Positions 18,901 to 31,781 of a stretch of 45,580 nt of DNA are shown piece after piece; positions within the stretch are counted from its first letter, which is position 1, and each line of letters starts with the position of its first letter. The position numbers were made by a program, and so were the translations under genes. Where the stretch lies: assembly GCA_903772945.1 (NCBI GenBank), contig CAICTM010000846.1:1-45580 (forward strand). The letters are read 5' to 3'. This stretch comes from Seminavis robusta (lineage: Eukaryota > Bacillariophyta > Bacillariophyceae > Naviculales > Naviculaceae). The notes beneath the pieces were generated by a model. It saw only the letters and a program-made list of their open reading frames with translations. It did no database searches and was not told the origin of the DNA.

Positions 18901-21900
18901 CAGTGCTAACCAACTGATGTCGTAATTACGACTGTACGTACCCATTTCGTCTGCAAGAATCCCGTTGAGCTTATTGTTGTACAGTGACACAAGCCATTGC
19001 AACCCCGCTAGCTGGTACTCCTTCAAATCACCACCGACTAAAATACTGGGTTGACGCACTTCTTCTGACTTGAAATGAGCCTTTTCGTAGTACGACGAAT
19101 CCTCCTTGCTTTTTCCCGTGTTCGACTTGGCCCCATGACTACTAGTACCCCCTCGTTCGTGCAAGAGCGACGATATCTGCTGGAACGATTCTTCTGTCTT
19201 GTCCATCAAGAACTTGAGACGGTCGTTCTTGGTTTCTTCGAGCAACTTGGAGTAGGCAGTCATATCATTCGACTTCAGTGCAGCCAATCGAGCACGCTCA
19301 GCCTGCGCGGCTTCCTTCTCCTTTTGCTTCTCTTCCTTGTCCAAGGTATCTCGACAAGCCTTGGCTACCTTCAAGGCTTCCGCTTTGCGATTCTTGTGGA
19401 ATTTGAAGAACTCCGACTGGTGACTCAAGAGAGCCTTGGTCCATTCCTTGTGTTGTTTGTTCATCGCGTCAGCGGCAACTTGCCGTGCTTTGCGAGCAGC
19501 TCGGTCTAACGCCTTCGCGTGCTTCTTTGGTTCGACTTTGATTCGTCGGAACTTGTTGGGATCCACCAGACGTTCCACTTTCTGTTGCTTGTTCCGAAGG
19601 CTGGCTTGCAGAAGTTTCGCTGCTTGAAGCTTGTTCTTTGATACGACAGCAACCTTTTTGGGATGCGGTCGTTTGATCGACAAAAGCGTCTTGCAAGCGC
19701 TGGTGCGGCTTGAATAGGCACTAAGCGTATTGTTCAAGACCATGAAACGACCCTTCTGGACGAAAAACGTTCCCGATTGAGCTCGCCTCCAGGGATTTTC
19801 GGGAGGTGGCGGCGGAGGAGCAGGAGCCGGCGCAGCGACGGGTCGACTGACGGGGGTGGCTGGTTTCACCTGTGTGCGCGATTGGGTCGCAGCAGGCCTG
19901 TGCTGCTGCTGTGTCGCTTGCGTGTACGGCGCCCTGGCTGCTGCTGCAGTGGTCTGAGATTGCCCCTGGTGTGGATACTGATGTTGTTGATAGGGCTGCC
20001 CGTGACGATATTGCGGATGCGCCTGAGCGGCAGTCGCTGGTTGTCCGTGACTTTGAGGCTGAGCAGCGGGCTTAGGGCGATGCTGGTATGGCTGCTGCGT
20101 TGGTGGTCGCTTTACAGGATGCGCCTGTCCGTGACTCTGAGTCTGGGATGTAGGCTGTTGAGGGCGATGCTGGTACGGCTGCGCGGCTGGTTGCCGCTGA
20201 ACAGCATGCGCCTGTCCGTGACTTTGAGTTTGCGCCGTGGGCTGAGGGCGATGCTGATACGGCGGCTGCGTCGGTGGGCGTTGATGCGTCGAATGCGGCT
20301 GAGCCTGCACATGAGAATGACTGTGTGTTTGAGTGCGCACTTGTTGTCCAGCATGATGCTGTTGTTGCTGTCTTTGTATCTGCTGCTGTTGTTGCTGCCG
20401 TTGAAGCTGCTGCTGCTGTTGTTGTCTCTGGAGCTGTTGTTGTTGCTGCTGTCTCTGGAGCTGCTGCTGTTGTTGCTGTCTTTGAAGCTGTTGCTGTTGT
20501 TGCTGTCTTTGAAGCTGCTGCTGTTGTTGTCGCTGCTGCGCTTGCTGCTGTTTTAACTGCTGTTCCTTCAATTGCTGTTTTTCCTTTCTCTTTTCTGCCT
20601 CTCGTTGGCGAGCAACCTTGGCAGCATTCAGAATCGCATGACTTGGCAACCCCGTCGCCTCCGCTGCCCGTAACAAATCTGGATCAATCACGCCATCCGG
20701 ATTCTTGATGGCCGACCAAATAGCTTTGGCCAAAGCTTGTTTCGCATCGGCGCTCAACACGACCTTACGCTTGGGTTGCTGCTGAGGTTGTTGACTCTGA
20801 GCTTGTTGTTGCTGCTGCTGTTGTCTTTGCTGTTGTTGTTGGAGCAACTGTTGCTGTTGAGCCTGCTGTTGGGCTCTTTGTTGCTGCTGAGCTTGCTGCT
20901 GGGCTCGTTGCTGCTGCTGCTGGGCTTGTTGTTGGGCTCTTTGTTGCTGCTGAGCCTGCTGCTGGGCTCGTTGCTGCTGCTGAGCTTGCTGTTGGGCTCG
21001 TTGCTGCTGCTGAGCTTGCTGTTGAGCAAGCTGCTGTTGCTGCAACGTTTGACCTATTCACAGATAAAACAAATACACAGTGAGATGATTAAAGATATGG
21101 GGGTATCTCGCCAAATACCCATCTTAATGATACTAAAAACAAAGACTCACCTTGAAGAGCATGACCTCCTTGTTGAGATAATGCATGATGGTGCTGTTGT
21201 CGATTTTGTTGTTGAGCATACTGCTGTTGTTGTTGTTGTTGTTGGCCACGCTGCAAATTGTGTGTGTTTGGTATCAGAGCCGGATTGCCGACCGCCACCT
21301 GTTGTAATGCCGCTCTGGACTGATTCGAGGAAGCATTTGACGCGAGACTCGTCAGCGGGTTGGGAGCTCCACTACTACCACCATTGCTCGCATGAACCAC
21401 GGAACCACTACTAGGGCCCGGATTGGGAATCCCCGACAATGGATTGGGTACAGCCCAAGACCGAGAAGCTGTGGCGGCTGCCATGTGCTGAGGAGCCTGA
21501 CTTTGGCCTTGTACTCGCTGTTGTTGAGTCTGACCCTGATTGTACACTTGGGAAGCCGACGCCGCCTGTCGATGTGCCACTGCCAACGCCTGAGCGGGTG
21601 TAGGGTTTACAAAGTTGACCGGAGAGCGTCTCTGCTGTTGTTGCTGCTGTTGGGCATACTGAAGCTGGAGTTGCTGATTCTGAGAAAGATGGACTTGTTG
21701 TTGCTGCTGAGAATGACCGTACTGTCCCTGCCCCGCCTGAAGAACTACATTCCCTGCTGCAGCCTGAAGATGCGCATTATTGGTCTGATTCAGCCCTCCA
21801 ACCTGAAAGGAGAAAGCAACGGTTAGTAACAGCGTATCATGAATTTGGCAAAAGAAGAAACAAGAAAACGGGAGGTTTTTCGGTCGTATACCCTCGTATA

Positions 21901-22208
21901 CCCAGTCATAAAGGTCCCAAACCCACAGATAATACCCAGAAGAGCATTATCCCAGTAGCATCATTATCCCACCGTTCAGCCACAGCATTGGCCAACATCA
22001 CAAAGCGCCAAGGAATCGATTCTCAATAGAGGAAATTTATTGCGATGAAACTCACCGTGGAAGTGCCGCCCCTAGCAGCGGCAGATGCGTGACTGAGCAC
22101 AGCGGCGTGGTGGGCAGCCGATGACGAACCATGGGGATGCGATCCAGAGGATGAGCCTAACGAGGAAGAGCCGTTGTGCGATGGATGAGCAGAATGTGGA
22201 CGGTCCAT
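15955..22208 (-). CDS. SWI/SNF chromatin remodelling ATPase (Brahma/Snf2 type)
   Basis: Eight exons: 22208-22056, 21802-21151, 21053-18942, 18825-18176, 18092-17599, 17499-17433, 17342-17324, 17225-15955. All junctions are GT-AG and phases close to 1805 aa. Order: Ser/His/Gly N-terminus; Gln-rich region (about 90-660); HSA and post-HSA segments (about 771-900) that bind actin-related proteins; helicase core with DEMGLGKT (970-977) and DEGH (1073-1076); C-terminal lobe with STRAGGLGLNL and RAHRIGQR; acidic linker; bromodomain (about 1633-1743, [12 protein letters not shown]) that reads acetylated histones. This is the Snf2/Brahma layout, so it should be the motor of a nucleus-located SWI/SNF complex. 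Exon 7 is only 19 nt. The first intron (253 bp) is the longest. An upstream non-coding exon cannot be excluded. Confidence 0.93.
20340..21050 (-). repeat. Polyglutamine-coding minisatellites
   Basis: Two in-frame arrays lie inside exon 3 of the SWI/SNF gene. One (about 20380-20540) has units of LQR plus a Q run, about 9-10 residues each, six times. The other (about 20845-21045) has units like [10 protein letters not shown] of about 30 bp, some seven times. CAG and CAA codons are mixed. Antisense frames read as Leu-rich and are shadows. Confidence 0.85.
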
Positions 22209-23490
22209 CGCTGATGCCGAGCTTGGGATGGAGCTTGCTTGAAGAGTTGCGTAAGGAAGCAAGGGAGGCGACCGCGACCAAGATGGAGAAAAAACGAACA
22301 ACCCAAAGAGTTGTTGGAAGCACTTCAGAAGTGGCACGCGGGCATTGCCCTACTCTCCTACTGAACTCACATACGAGCGTTTTCGGATGGAGGACGGACG
22401 AACGGCCAAGCAAACCGTTACCATGTGCGTCTTTTTTGTTACGTGAAAGATCGTCAGAACGTTCTTCAAATTGTGTAACTGCGTACACGTAACTGCCAGC
22501 TGTGCCTCTTCCCCTTTCCATAGCTTTCGGCTCCAGCACCTCTAGACCCAGGCCCCACAGTGGCTCTAGCTTGGAACCAGGTGCCACATGTGGTGGCCCC
22601 CAACGTTTCGTTGCATGAGCTGATTGGATTGTGGGGAGATTCTTGGGCGCCGTGAGTAAGTAGCTTGTGTCTTTCCTCTGTTGCCTAGCTAGGCTGCAGT
22701 GAGTTGGTCCGTCTCCAGGTTCCACACACCCTCCAAATCCAGGACCTACTCCAGACTCCAGACACCTGATCCCACTACTCTACTAGGGCGAGTTTTCGTT
22801 AGACTACATGTGACCAGCAATACAGCCTACCGGTACGTGTTTGAATTGCAGCAGCCCTCGCTAGCCAGCCAATTACGATTCGTACCGGATCTTGTGCTTA
22901 CCTTCAGTTTATGAATCACTCTTACCATACGTAATTCTACGAGAAGCCATACACGTGGAGCCAACGGAAGGAAAATACCATCAGCTACACTACGGACCGG
23001 CAAGCCCAGCATAACAAATATATCGTTGACTGCTGCTACATGTATTCTAATTGCATGCTGCCTGCTGTGTATATTGTCGGTCGCCAATCAACCAATCATA
23101 AACACACTGTCCACTCACTATCAATAATTAATAATATCAAGTCCAATCATATCTTGTCTTGCTCTTGGTCATGCAACCGCGCCAAGGGTCTCTGCTCTAT
23201 CCGCCAACCAATTCCAATGCTCCGTCCAGTCCAATCCAGGTGGACCAGACCAGGCCTGACCAAACTACACACCACCAAAACCAAACCAATCACTCCGTCA
23301 TCTCTCTCATGTCGTACATGCTGCGAGTTGATCAAACCAGACAAGCCCAAGTCAGACCAAACTCAAGCAGACCATCCTCTCATCGACCCGATCCGCTTGG
23401 ATCTTTCATTCATCACTGATTGTTCGCCTTCACCTGCTACTAGGCCGCCAACCTTCGCCATCGTATCGTATCGCATCGCGCCGATTTTCT
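22209..23490. other. Intergenic between SWI/SNF and kinase genes
   Basis: Upstream region of the SWI/SNF gene and downstream region of the kinase gene. It has a TACCGGTA palindrome at 22828-22835. Pyrimidine- and CCA-rich DNA near 23200-23400 repeats short words such as GACCA and CCAGAC. Frames in this stretch are short and unlike any known protein. Confidence 0.5.
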
Positions 23491-25100
23491 TTATTTCTTG
23501 CCATCGTCAGCTTTCAAATCAGAGTCGGAACCCTTCTTCTGAAACCATAGACGAACGTGCGAAATCGTCCTTCCAAACGCCACTGATGCGTTCGACACAT
23601 TGGATGTCATGGTCATCATTGTCATATCGGATTTACCCAACATACTCTTGCTGCTGGCTCCACTGGCTTCGAGTCCGGCGTCCAATGATTCGTCGTCCAG
23701 TGATGAGTTGACGCTCACTTCTTCATCGTTTTGATTCACCCGTTCCGTCTCGTCCATATCCTCCAACTCTTCCAACTTCTCTTCTCCCATCTCCTTCAAG
23801 ATGCCTCGAAGCGATTCACGCGCCTCGCTCATTGTGTATCGCACACTGACCGTCTGGTTCCATCCCTTGTCGAGGAATGTTTCAATAGCCGCGGGCAAGT
23901 GGTACTTGTCCACTGGAGGACGTTCACCACCCTCACAAACGTATTCCTGATGCTCGTCACGGGTGAATTTGGCAAAGGGTTTGATTTGTGCGAGCATTTC
24001 GTAGTAGATCATGGTCATACTGTACACGTCTGCTTTGAGATTGTACTTTCGGTCAATGAAGATCTCGACAGCCATGTACCTTCGAGTACCGGCACCCGAC
24101 ATCATGTAGACCTTATCGCTGCCACGTGCATCTTCTTCGGGCGGAAGCTCACGACAGAGCCCAAAGTCGAAGAGTTGGATGGTGTTTTCCCCTTTGAAGC
24201 CAATGTTCTTTTTCAATGGTGAGTTGTTGCTTGCACTAGCTGGTATTACATTTGGATCCTGGCTCGCCACTACTTTAAACCACTCACCTGGGGCTTAAGA
24301 TCTCGAAAGATGATTCGACGTTCGTGGAGGTACAAGAGTGCGTTGCAGATCTGCAAGGCATACGAAGTCTTCCTAGGCAAAAGTTTTTCCGGGGGCACTT
24401 TTCCATACTGATTTCTCCATTTTCCAATGCGTGAGTCGAGCACGTCGGTGAGCCTATCGGTCAAGAAGAAGAATGAATCATACTGTCCATCGGCAAAGGC
24501 ACCCGGTCCATCCTTGGCCACTCCTCTTAACTTGAGGATATTGGGATGGTTCAACTTGGCCAGGTACATTCCTTCGACAATGGCGTCAGCAGCCGCCGAG
24601 TTGAAGAGCTTGGGTTTACGCAAGAGGCGCTTGCTAAGATGTTTGAGGGCGTACTTTTTGTGTTCTGCGTCTTTGGCAATCTCTTCGCGTACGTTCTGTT
24701 GTTCATCGGACATTTCGACGGAAGTTTCCGGATCGAGACCAATTTCCGCCACTTCAAAGACTTGCGCAAAACTCCCCTCACCCAAGACGTCGCCCAAGAG
24801 CAACTCATTCCGGGTTAGAATCGCCACAGGGCGAGCATTCTCTTCGTTGTTTTCCCCCATGAGGTAGTCCGCTCCTCGGGTCAAGCGCTCTACATCCTTT
24901 TCTATAATCGCCACACAGTCATGGACTCCACCCGACTGTTTCTGCTTGTTCGCTGAAGCTAGACCTCGCTTCGATGGCATACGAGACAGCGATGCTGTTC
25001 TGTTCAGAAGACCTCGTTTTGAATTCGTCTTTTCCATGGTCGGGCGCTTCATGGAACTTGCCCGTTGCAGGTTGCCCCGCGACAATTTCTTTCCAAACAT
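23491..25100 (-). CDS. Protein kinase with basic N-terminal extension
   Basis: Two exons, 25100-24288 and 24207-23491, joined by an 80-bp GT-AG intron in phase 0; 509 aa. Residues 1-55 are basic and Ser-rich. The kinase domain covers about 100-400: glycine loop GEGSFAQV (107-114), catalytic Lys in ALK (153), IIFRDLKPQN with Phe replacing the usual His before RD (265), DFG (285-287) and GTRRYMAVE in place of APE. Catalytic Asp, Asn and DFG Asp are present, so it should be active. A roughly 110-aa Ser/Glu-rich tail follows. It is probably a cytosolic Ser/Thr kinase, possibly TKL-like from the GTRRYMA segment. Substrate unknown. The intron splits the catalytic loop. Confidence 0.88.
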
Positions 25101-26463
25101 GATGAAGGAAGGTTATGGGTTGATAAGGTAGGTAGAAGACTGGACTGGACAGGATGGAAATGTAATAAGGACGACAACACGAAAAAGCCACTGTCTGATG
25201 AAATGACTGTCTTCTTCCTGACGTTGGTCTGATACCCTTCTATGGACACAACCTAACTCGTTCGACTTGACTCTGTAGCTAATGCCACCACCACCTAGCA
25301 ACAATGCATCAAGTGCAATGCCAATTTATGCGATGACTGTTGCCAGCAAAAACCTAATGGTTGTTGTTGTGGCTCTTCTACTACTGTACCGGTAATAGCT
25401 AGCTGGCTGGCTGATCTCAGTGGCAGCCGAGAGAGTCTCTGGGTTTTTTCGTTTTGTTGCCGTGGTAAAAGCATGAGAGGAGGCAGCCAGTCGACGCTAC
25501 CAACTGATGAAGAGGATGACCCAATCGGATGACCAGACAGAGTTGGTGGGTGGATGAGCTCACTGTAGAAGATGCCGGCAAAGCTGTCATTATTGTCCAA
25601 GAGAACGGTTAGGCTTTGCAAAATGAATAGATCTCTAGCTAATAGCTACCAGCTTGGTTGTGCGATCCACACGGTGGGGATGGCCACTGGTTGGCTAATA
25701 AATGACTGGTAGGTCAGCTTTCCCGAGTCTAGATATTGAGTACAGTAGGGGAGGCTCTGCCCGGCTGGTTGCTTATGCATAGTAAAGAAAGACTCGACTC
25801 GACTCAGATGGGGTACATCGACTACGAGTTAGTCGGCTTGTAGCACAAAGCTTGCTACGTTACAAATACATTGGCAGTTGTCCGATCCAAGGTTTCCCGG
25901 ACCTTCCGGGGCCGTAGTGCAAATCATTCTTCTGATCTGGTTTCAAAGTCGAGTCACTCTGGCAAGTCCAATACTGGCCCATCATGAGCAATTCGAAGCT
26001 TGCGTACACCGGATCCATTCCCTGATACGATACCGCCAAGGGGGGAGAGGGAAAGACGAAACAGGTCCATTTGGCTGAAAGACGGCCCGGGTCCCGGCTA
26101 GAATGGTTTGCAAAGAGTGGCCCACTAAGCCCCATGATCGCTACGAAACTATCCAGGCTGTTTTCATTCAGATAGTTGGCTACGTACCGGTACGTCTAAC
26201 TCATGATCCACTCCAGCATTGCAATGGACTACAGTAAGACGAAAACTAGCAATCTGGCCAAATGGATTTGAACACAAACTTATAATTCAGGAAACAAGAC
26301 TTGTTTTGCAGAGTCCAGCTATACAGTAGATACCGTAGCTGGCTGAGATAGGGCACCGAAACTGTGCCAGTCGCGCTTGACCTTCTTGAGCGGGGAGACC
26401 AATCACCAAATCAAATGATGATATTTTACGGTGGCGTACCACCACAAGCTTCGGACGCACAAG
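25101..26463. other. Intergenic, promoter of kinase and 3' side of channel-like gene
   Basis: No convincing gene. TACCGGTA occurs at 25387-25394 and 26185-26192, the second inside a 14-bp perfect palindrome ACGTACCGGTACGT (26182-26195). A triple repeat GACTCGACTCGACTC lies near 25793. Frames of 60-110 codons here lack motifs and overlap. Confidence 0.5.
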
Positions 26464-29400
26464 CTAGTTCGGTTTGGCTGGTGGCCAGTGGGCAACCTGT
26501 GAAAACACAACTTTATCCGCGACGTCAGTGCCCCTGATTAGTGCATGTGCGTCCTTCGTTAGATCATAGAAGGCGTGCGGGTGGTCAGGGTCTGTCCAGT
26601 CCAACATCTCCTCGTCGATGTCGTCAACGCAGCAAGCCAGTAGAGGATACGAAAACACTGGAGACTCCACCTGGGGCTACGGTACAGAAAGTGTATCAGA
26701 AAAAAGAGATGAGACAAGGAATCGGAGCGATACACAAGACAAGCGTACCCCTCTTTGCCGAACTTACAATATAGATATTGGCGGATTCCAGGTCTGAGAA
26801 GTTCTGCTGTTGGTCATCGCCTGTAGGCTGCATGCAGTCACGTTGACCAGAAGCATAAGAAAAGGGCAATGCAACGAAAGCCAAAGGCAAGAAACCGATA
26901 TCCTGTGCAAAACTTACATCATATGAACCGTAAAAGTACCCGGCAAACCACGCCAGCGTGTTGTAGATGATGAGAAGAAAGTAAGCAATGATAAACCCAC
27001 AGGCTGTCCAACCATAAACCAATGTCACTTGTTCTTGCTCCTCCGTCATCCACACATCGCCGATTGCATCCATCTGCCAATCTGGGATGAATGGAAAGTA
27101 AATGCCTTGAGCGCTAATCAAATTCTGGTTGCAGTAGCGGTAGGTGGTAGCGTTTGGTTCGATCTTTATTGTCACATTCTCCCTGATACCTCTTAGAACG
27201 GTGCTTGAAATAAGATTCGCCACTGCAGAGCAACGAAAAAAAAGGTGAGTCGAGCAGGACAACGCGTCGATCAACCGGCTGGTAGACTTACAGGTTTCCT
27301 GTTCATACTGTGGTACTCTGTGAGTACCCACGAGGAGTTCGGGAACCTGAGAGCCCTCGTCTTCGCACAAGTTGTCAAAAGGGAAGCCTGCCCAATAATA
27401 TGAGGACATTATTGCCATGGCTACAATACACATAGCAATGACATGGGTCCCAATGGAAATGAGTTGGCAACACTTATCAGAGGTGACAGCGGGCATCAGC
27501 AAGCAAGCAAGAAACGAACTTACCAAGAATGGAGAGCGGGAGAAAGTAGTTTCGGTTGAATTGACTGATGGTGGCTCCTAGCTTTGGGACTCGCTTCCAG
27601 GTTCGACTGCCATAGAGCAACAACGGAGTTAGACTACGGGAAGGCATGGAAAAACTTCTGTCCCCCTACCATTCATTTCAACTCACGTCAAACTCAGCTT
27701 GTCCAAGTAATAGATGACTTGCAATGCAAAAGCACACAAAAAGAAAGACCCGGGGAAAAGGGAGCAGTACCTGTTTGTTTGTGGTGGAACAAAACGGCGA
27801 TACATAGAGATGAGAACACACTAGAGCTTCTTTGTCAATTCTGGTTTGCTCCTTACCAGAATGTCAGGAAAAGCAGTTTCGCAACCGCGGTGTACCTCTC
27901 GGCGAGCTCAAACTTGCTGCCTTGCATGTTCAAATTCATTGCATCTTGGGTAGACGCTCGGGGAGCAAGGAAGTGCCGTTGGAGGTGGCCAACAGGGTCG
28001 GTCAACTGAATCGCAGATGCTGTCAAGATTTCGGCGAAAAATTGGGCATAGATCTGGATCATCATGTACAAACAAGTCGTGAGGGCCACAACAACAGTGA
28101 AGGCGAGATGACGGAACCTGGTAACGAAACGAAACCAACCTGTTGAATCAGCCCTTGATTCGTGGCGAAGAGTAGGGTATCCTCGAAGGGAGTAATCAGA
28201 GCAATGATAATGGCTTTGGTAGACGCGAATGGAGCGAATGTTAGAAAGTTCCCTCGGGAGGAATGAAGGTACAGTGACTGGCAATCCGGTCCATTCTACG
28301 CTCACCTGTAGTCACCCAGCGAAAGACAGCGATTTTGAAGTATAAACTCGTTTGAAGTGATCCATGGCTTGGATGTGCCTCGCTGTAAGTTAGCGCCTTT
28401 GCAAATATTGGGAACACTTGGGTGTGGCAGGAGTGAGTGTGTGAATATGTAGTGGAGTATATAACTTGAAGACGTGTTTCCGTGAGTGCACATACCTGAG
28501 TTGGCTACGGCAATCGCAATCGAGGTCCCTGCAGTAGACCATTCATTGACGAGAGATACCAGGAACGCTACCAAAGCAAGAGCAGCGACAGTGGCGAGAG
28601 CCGTAAAGGATTGTTGTTTGACGCGATCTTTTAGCGTTACATTCAGATCTTCCCACCGGATCGAGTCTGGTTCTTCCGGTTCCTGAACAGACAAAACTCG
28701 GAATCCTCTTTGATTTGCAAAACGGGTGTGAGCACAATGTCCAGCTGTAGCTATCGTACAGCATTGTAAACGGTACATACCTGAAGAGGTACTTGGCATC
28801 TCCAACAGATGATGTGCGATTTCCGTCGATTGCAGCTTGGCCCACTGTGAGTTTTTCGAGAACCCTTCGTTGGCCAGCCTCTGTCTCAAATGTGATAAAC
28901 ACATTAGTCACAGGATAATCTTGTTGTGCAAGACCCTGTACTTTTGCGGTCAAAACAGCCAAGCGCGAAAAGATTTCTGGAATTCCTGGCGCTACGATGG
29001 CAAGCATGTTTTGGAAGAAAGTTCGACTCCGTTCCACGGACGCTGCAATACCCGCCAGTGTCACAATGTCCAAACTGGTTCCGGGCTCCACCATGAGCTC
29101 CAAGATTCTCATTTTCTCTCTTCGTTCCACCAGGGTTTGTACGAGAAGATCATTGTCGACGGCCACGGTACATCCTGTGACGTGTGCATCAAATGCTCGT
29201 TTGAAGTATTCCTGCCATTCTTTCGGGTCAGTGGCATCCCCTGGGGGGTTGTCTATCACGATCGAATAATCCTGTGCTGTCTGTTCGTCTTCATCGAATT
29301 GGACTTCCATATTTGAGAGGTATCGGCTGAGTACAAGGGATGCTAGAACAATGAACATCAAACAGGCGTAGTTGGTGCTGCCAGTTTCGAGAGTCGCCCC

Positions 29401-30643
29401 TTCACATAGATTCTTGAGCGCAAATGTAGCATTTAGCTCTGGGGAAAAGAGAAAGGAGTCTTCGCTGAACTTGTCATCTGTACAGGTCGGGCAGGCGACC
29501 CATTGGTTGTGGGTACAAACGGCGGACCCTTTCAGCAGACTGTCCACCGTTGCTTGTCCGTTGCTGTAGTCTTCCGAGGCAAAGTACAAGATATTGGGCA
29601 AATGAATGAAACCAGCGATCAGCACCACAAACGTGAGAGCTCGCACGGTACTAAAGTACAATCCAATTCCAAGCCCAAAATCCCCCAACTGTTTGTGTGG
29701 AGTAAAGATGGGACTGTAAAGGCGGGTCGGCAAATCGTCTTCTCCTGGCTCGGCTCGTTGCAATTGTTTGTTGGCTTTGCTGAATTTTCGAATGATGCGA
29801 GTGAACATTCCCTTCTGTTCCTGATTTTCCTTTTCTTCAAACAGGTACCGAGGCAGTGCTACATGGTCAAAGTAAGCCCAAGCCTTTTCCAGGGATGGAG
29901 TTTCTTCCTTTGTGAATTTGATGGGATATCCGTCTTGAGTGCGGTAATGGCCTTCATCCAAAACGAAATCTGCACCAGATCTGTCGACGTCGTTGTTCAA
30001 GTTGGGATTGTACCAAGCGAATCGCTTCATCATCCACAAGGCAATCCGTCGTCCATTTGTCATGTCAGCTGGATCATCTTTCAAAAAATCAATATGAGGT
30101 TCCTTTTCCTCGACAGCAACCACATTGACTGGTTCTTTGGTACTGGCTTTGTTGTAGTGTCCAGAATTATCTCCAGATCGCCTCACGTCATACTTGCCCT
30201 CTACTCCACCAGGAGGCACGCCATCGATGATTTCTAGAGACTGCAGGAGAAAATAGGAGATTCGTGAGAGAAGATTCAGCAACTTTCAACACCATTTTTT
30301 ACCGAAATCTTACATAGTTCTTCAAAGGAATACAGCCAGCATCACTGGGTCGTCGTCGCGGTGGGTTGGGCGGAAGCCTGATCTGTGAGGAGGACGTTCC
30401 TACAGTGCTACCAGTTCCAGTTGCAGCGATCTCTCCCATGCTGGACTTGGCATCGTAAAAGACGGCGGATTTCTCGGAGAGTGTGTCCTCGAGGCTTGGC
30501 GAAATGGCCACCTCAGGTGCAGTTTCTACTACTTCTTCCATGGTGACGGTCACTTCATCGTCTAGGCGCTCGCTCGGCTCAAACGTACCATTGCCGATGC
30601 GTCGCCCAAGCGACACGTCCATGGAATCTCGCTCTACTACCAT
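26464..30643 (-). CDS. OSCA/TMEM63-like polytopic membrane protein
   Basis: Twelve exons: 30643-30314, 30240-28781, 28707-28496, 28396-28316, 28213-28140, 28053-27857, 27770-27687, 27606-27524, 27420-27292, 27222-26918, 26827-26768, 26670-26464. All introns are GT-AG, 69-103 bp, and phases close to 1073 aa. The exon 4/5 junction is the least certain. The long Ser/Thr-rich N-terminus has no signal peptide. A first membrane segment is at about 304-328, a Cys-rich loop (CTHNQWVACPTCT) next, a second segment at about 400-416, then a cytosolic domain opening with QDYSIVIDNPP, as in CSC1/OSCA/TMEM63 channels. Several further membrane segments include ALITPFEDTLL and FLTFWYCSLFPGSFFL. These channels pass cations on membrane tension or osmotic shock. 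An anoctamin-superfamily protein of other function is the alternative. Confidence 0.72.
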
Positions 30644-31781
30644 CGTCCTTCTTCGCTTCTTCCACAAGGCGCAACAGGCGCTGATGATGGATGATGGAGC
30701 CGTCGAGTGAAAATCTTCTTGACACGGAAGTGACAAAAAAACGATTCCCGCGAAGTCTGGACTGCCAGGCGACCAGATTTCAATCTCCTCCCTTCGAAGT
30801 AAGATATCTCTGATAAACCGTGAGGTCGAAATTGGATCTTGTGTTTGGTTCCTGCAGCTTGACTACAAGCATCACTCAAGTGACGGGGAAAAGGGTAGCC
30901 ATACTGTAGGTCAGATATGGCCTGGTCCCAGGCCAATGCTTGGGTGAAGGACTAGGAGTGAGCCTGGGGTTGGTCCACCAGCAGGGCTACAATATGGATG
31001 TCTTCAGTGGACCTGAAGTGGAGCTGTGAGTTTCTCGGGAAAAGTTTAATGGGTTAGAAAGGCAGAATGACAATCGTAAACCCTGTAGTGGTGCTTCCTT
31101 TTCTCAATAAGGTCGTCTCGCCAGTCTCATCGCTTTCTCTTTTGCCCAGTCCCTCCTCTAAAAGCAAGCCAAGAACGAAGCCCCTCACGCGAGTGCGATC
31201 TCTACATCTAGTAGCGTGACTGTTTGGGATCCATGAGCTCTGGTTGGAGAGAGCACAATCTACCTGTACTATGGCACGGAGGCTGCCGTGATCACTAGCT
31301 AGCCTATCAACAAAGCGAGTGCTACCGGCAGTTGGGTCTTTGAGAACTGGAAACCTTGGTCTCGTTGTGGGTATTCCATTATTCACCCATCCCTTCCAGT
31401 AATTCCTAGTAATCAACCAGCTTTGCATAACTACGGTAGCTACCAAGCATGTGGCAACCCAGAGCATCGTGGGCAGCGTGCCAAGTTAGTTCAACAGCCA
31501 TACCAGCTTCATTCCAAGACGTATCAAGTTGCTTGGCCGAGGGCGAAGACTGTCACCGCAGCCGAAGTACTCTACCGGCACCGGTACGAGCAGCGGTGCC
31601 TTGTACTGGAGCAAAGCTTGCTCGTCGGATTCGCAGAAACTGTCGCAATAAGACTTCTGTGTTCGACTGATCATAGGTCGGACCGGACCAAGCACGGTCG
31701 TTGCGGAGGCAAAGCCAGGACTGGAAATCAGGCGCTGCAAAAAGCCGTGCGTCCCACGAAAGACACCTCACTTGCTCTCAA
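30644..31781. other. Intergenic between channel-like and receptor genes
   Basis: The left part is the presumed promoter of the channel-like gene, the right part the 3' region of the receptor gene at 31782. Frames of 70-140 codons occur on both strands without motifs. CTACCGGCACCGGTACG near 31573 is a near match to the dispersed TACCGGTA palindrome. Confidence 0.45.

Noticed and set aside
19777..21414. Plus-strand Leu-rich frames
   Set aside because: They are antisense to the CAG/CAA glutamine tracts of the SWI/SNF gene, which has a complete exon structure.
28140..28305. Alternative exon reading through STGWFRFVTRF as a membrane segment
   Set aside because: The other frame gives AIIIALITPFEDTLL with GT-AG borders and correct phases, and joins directly to IYAQFFAEI; the alternative treats an intron as coding.
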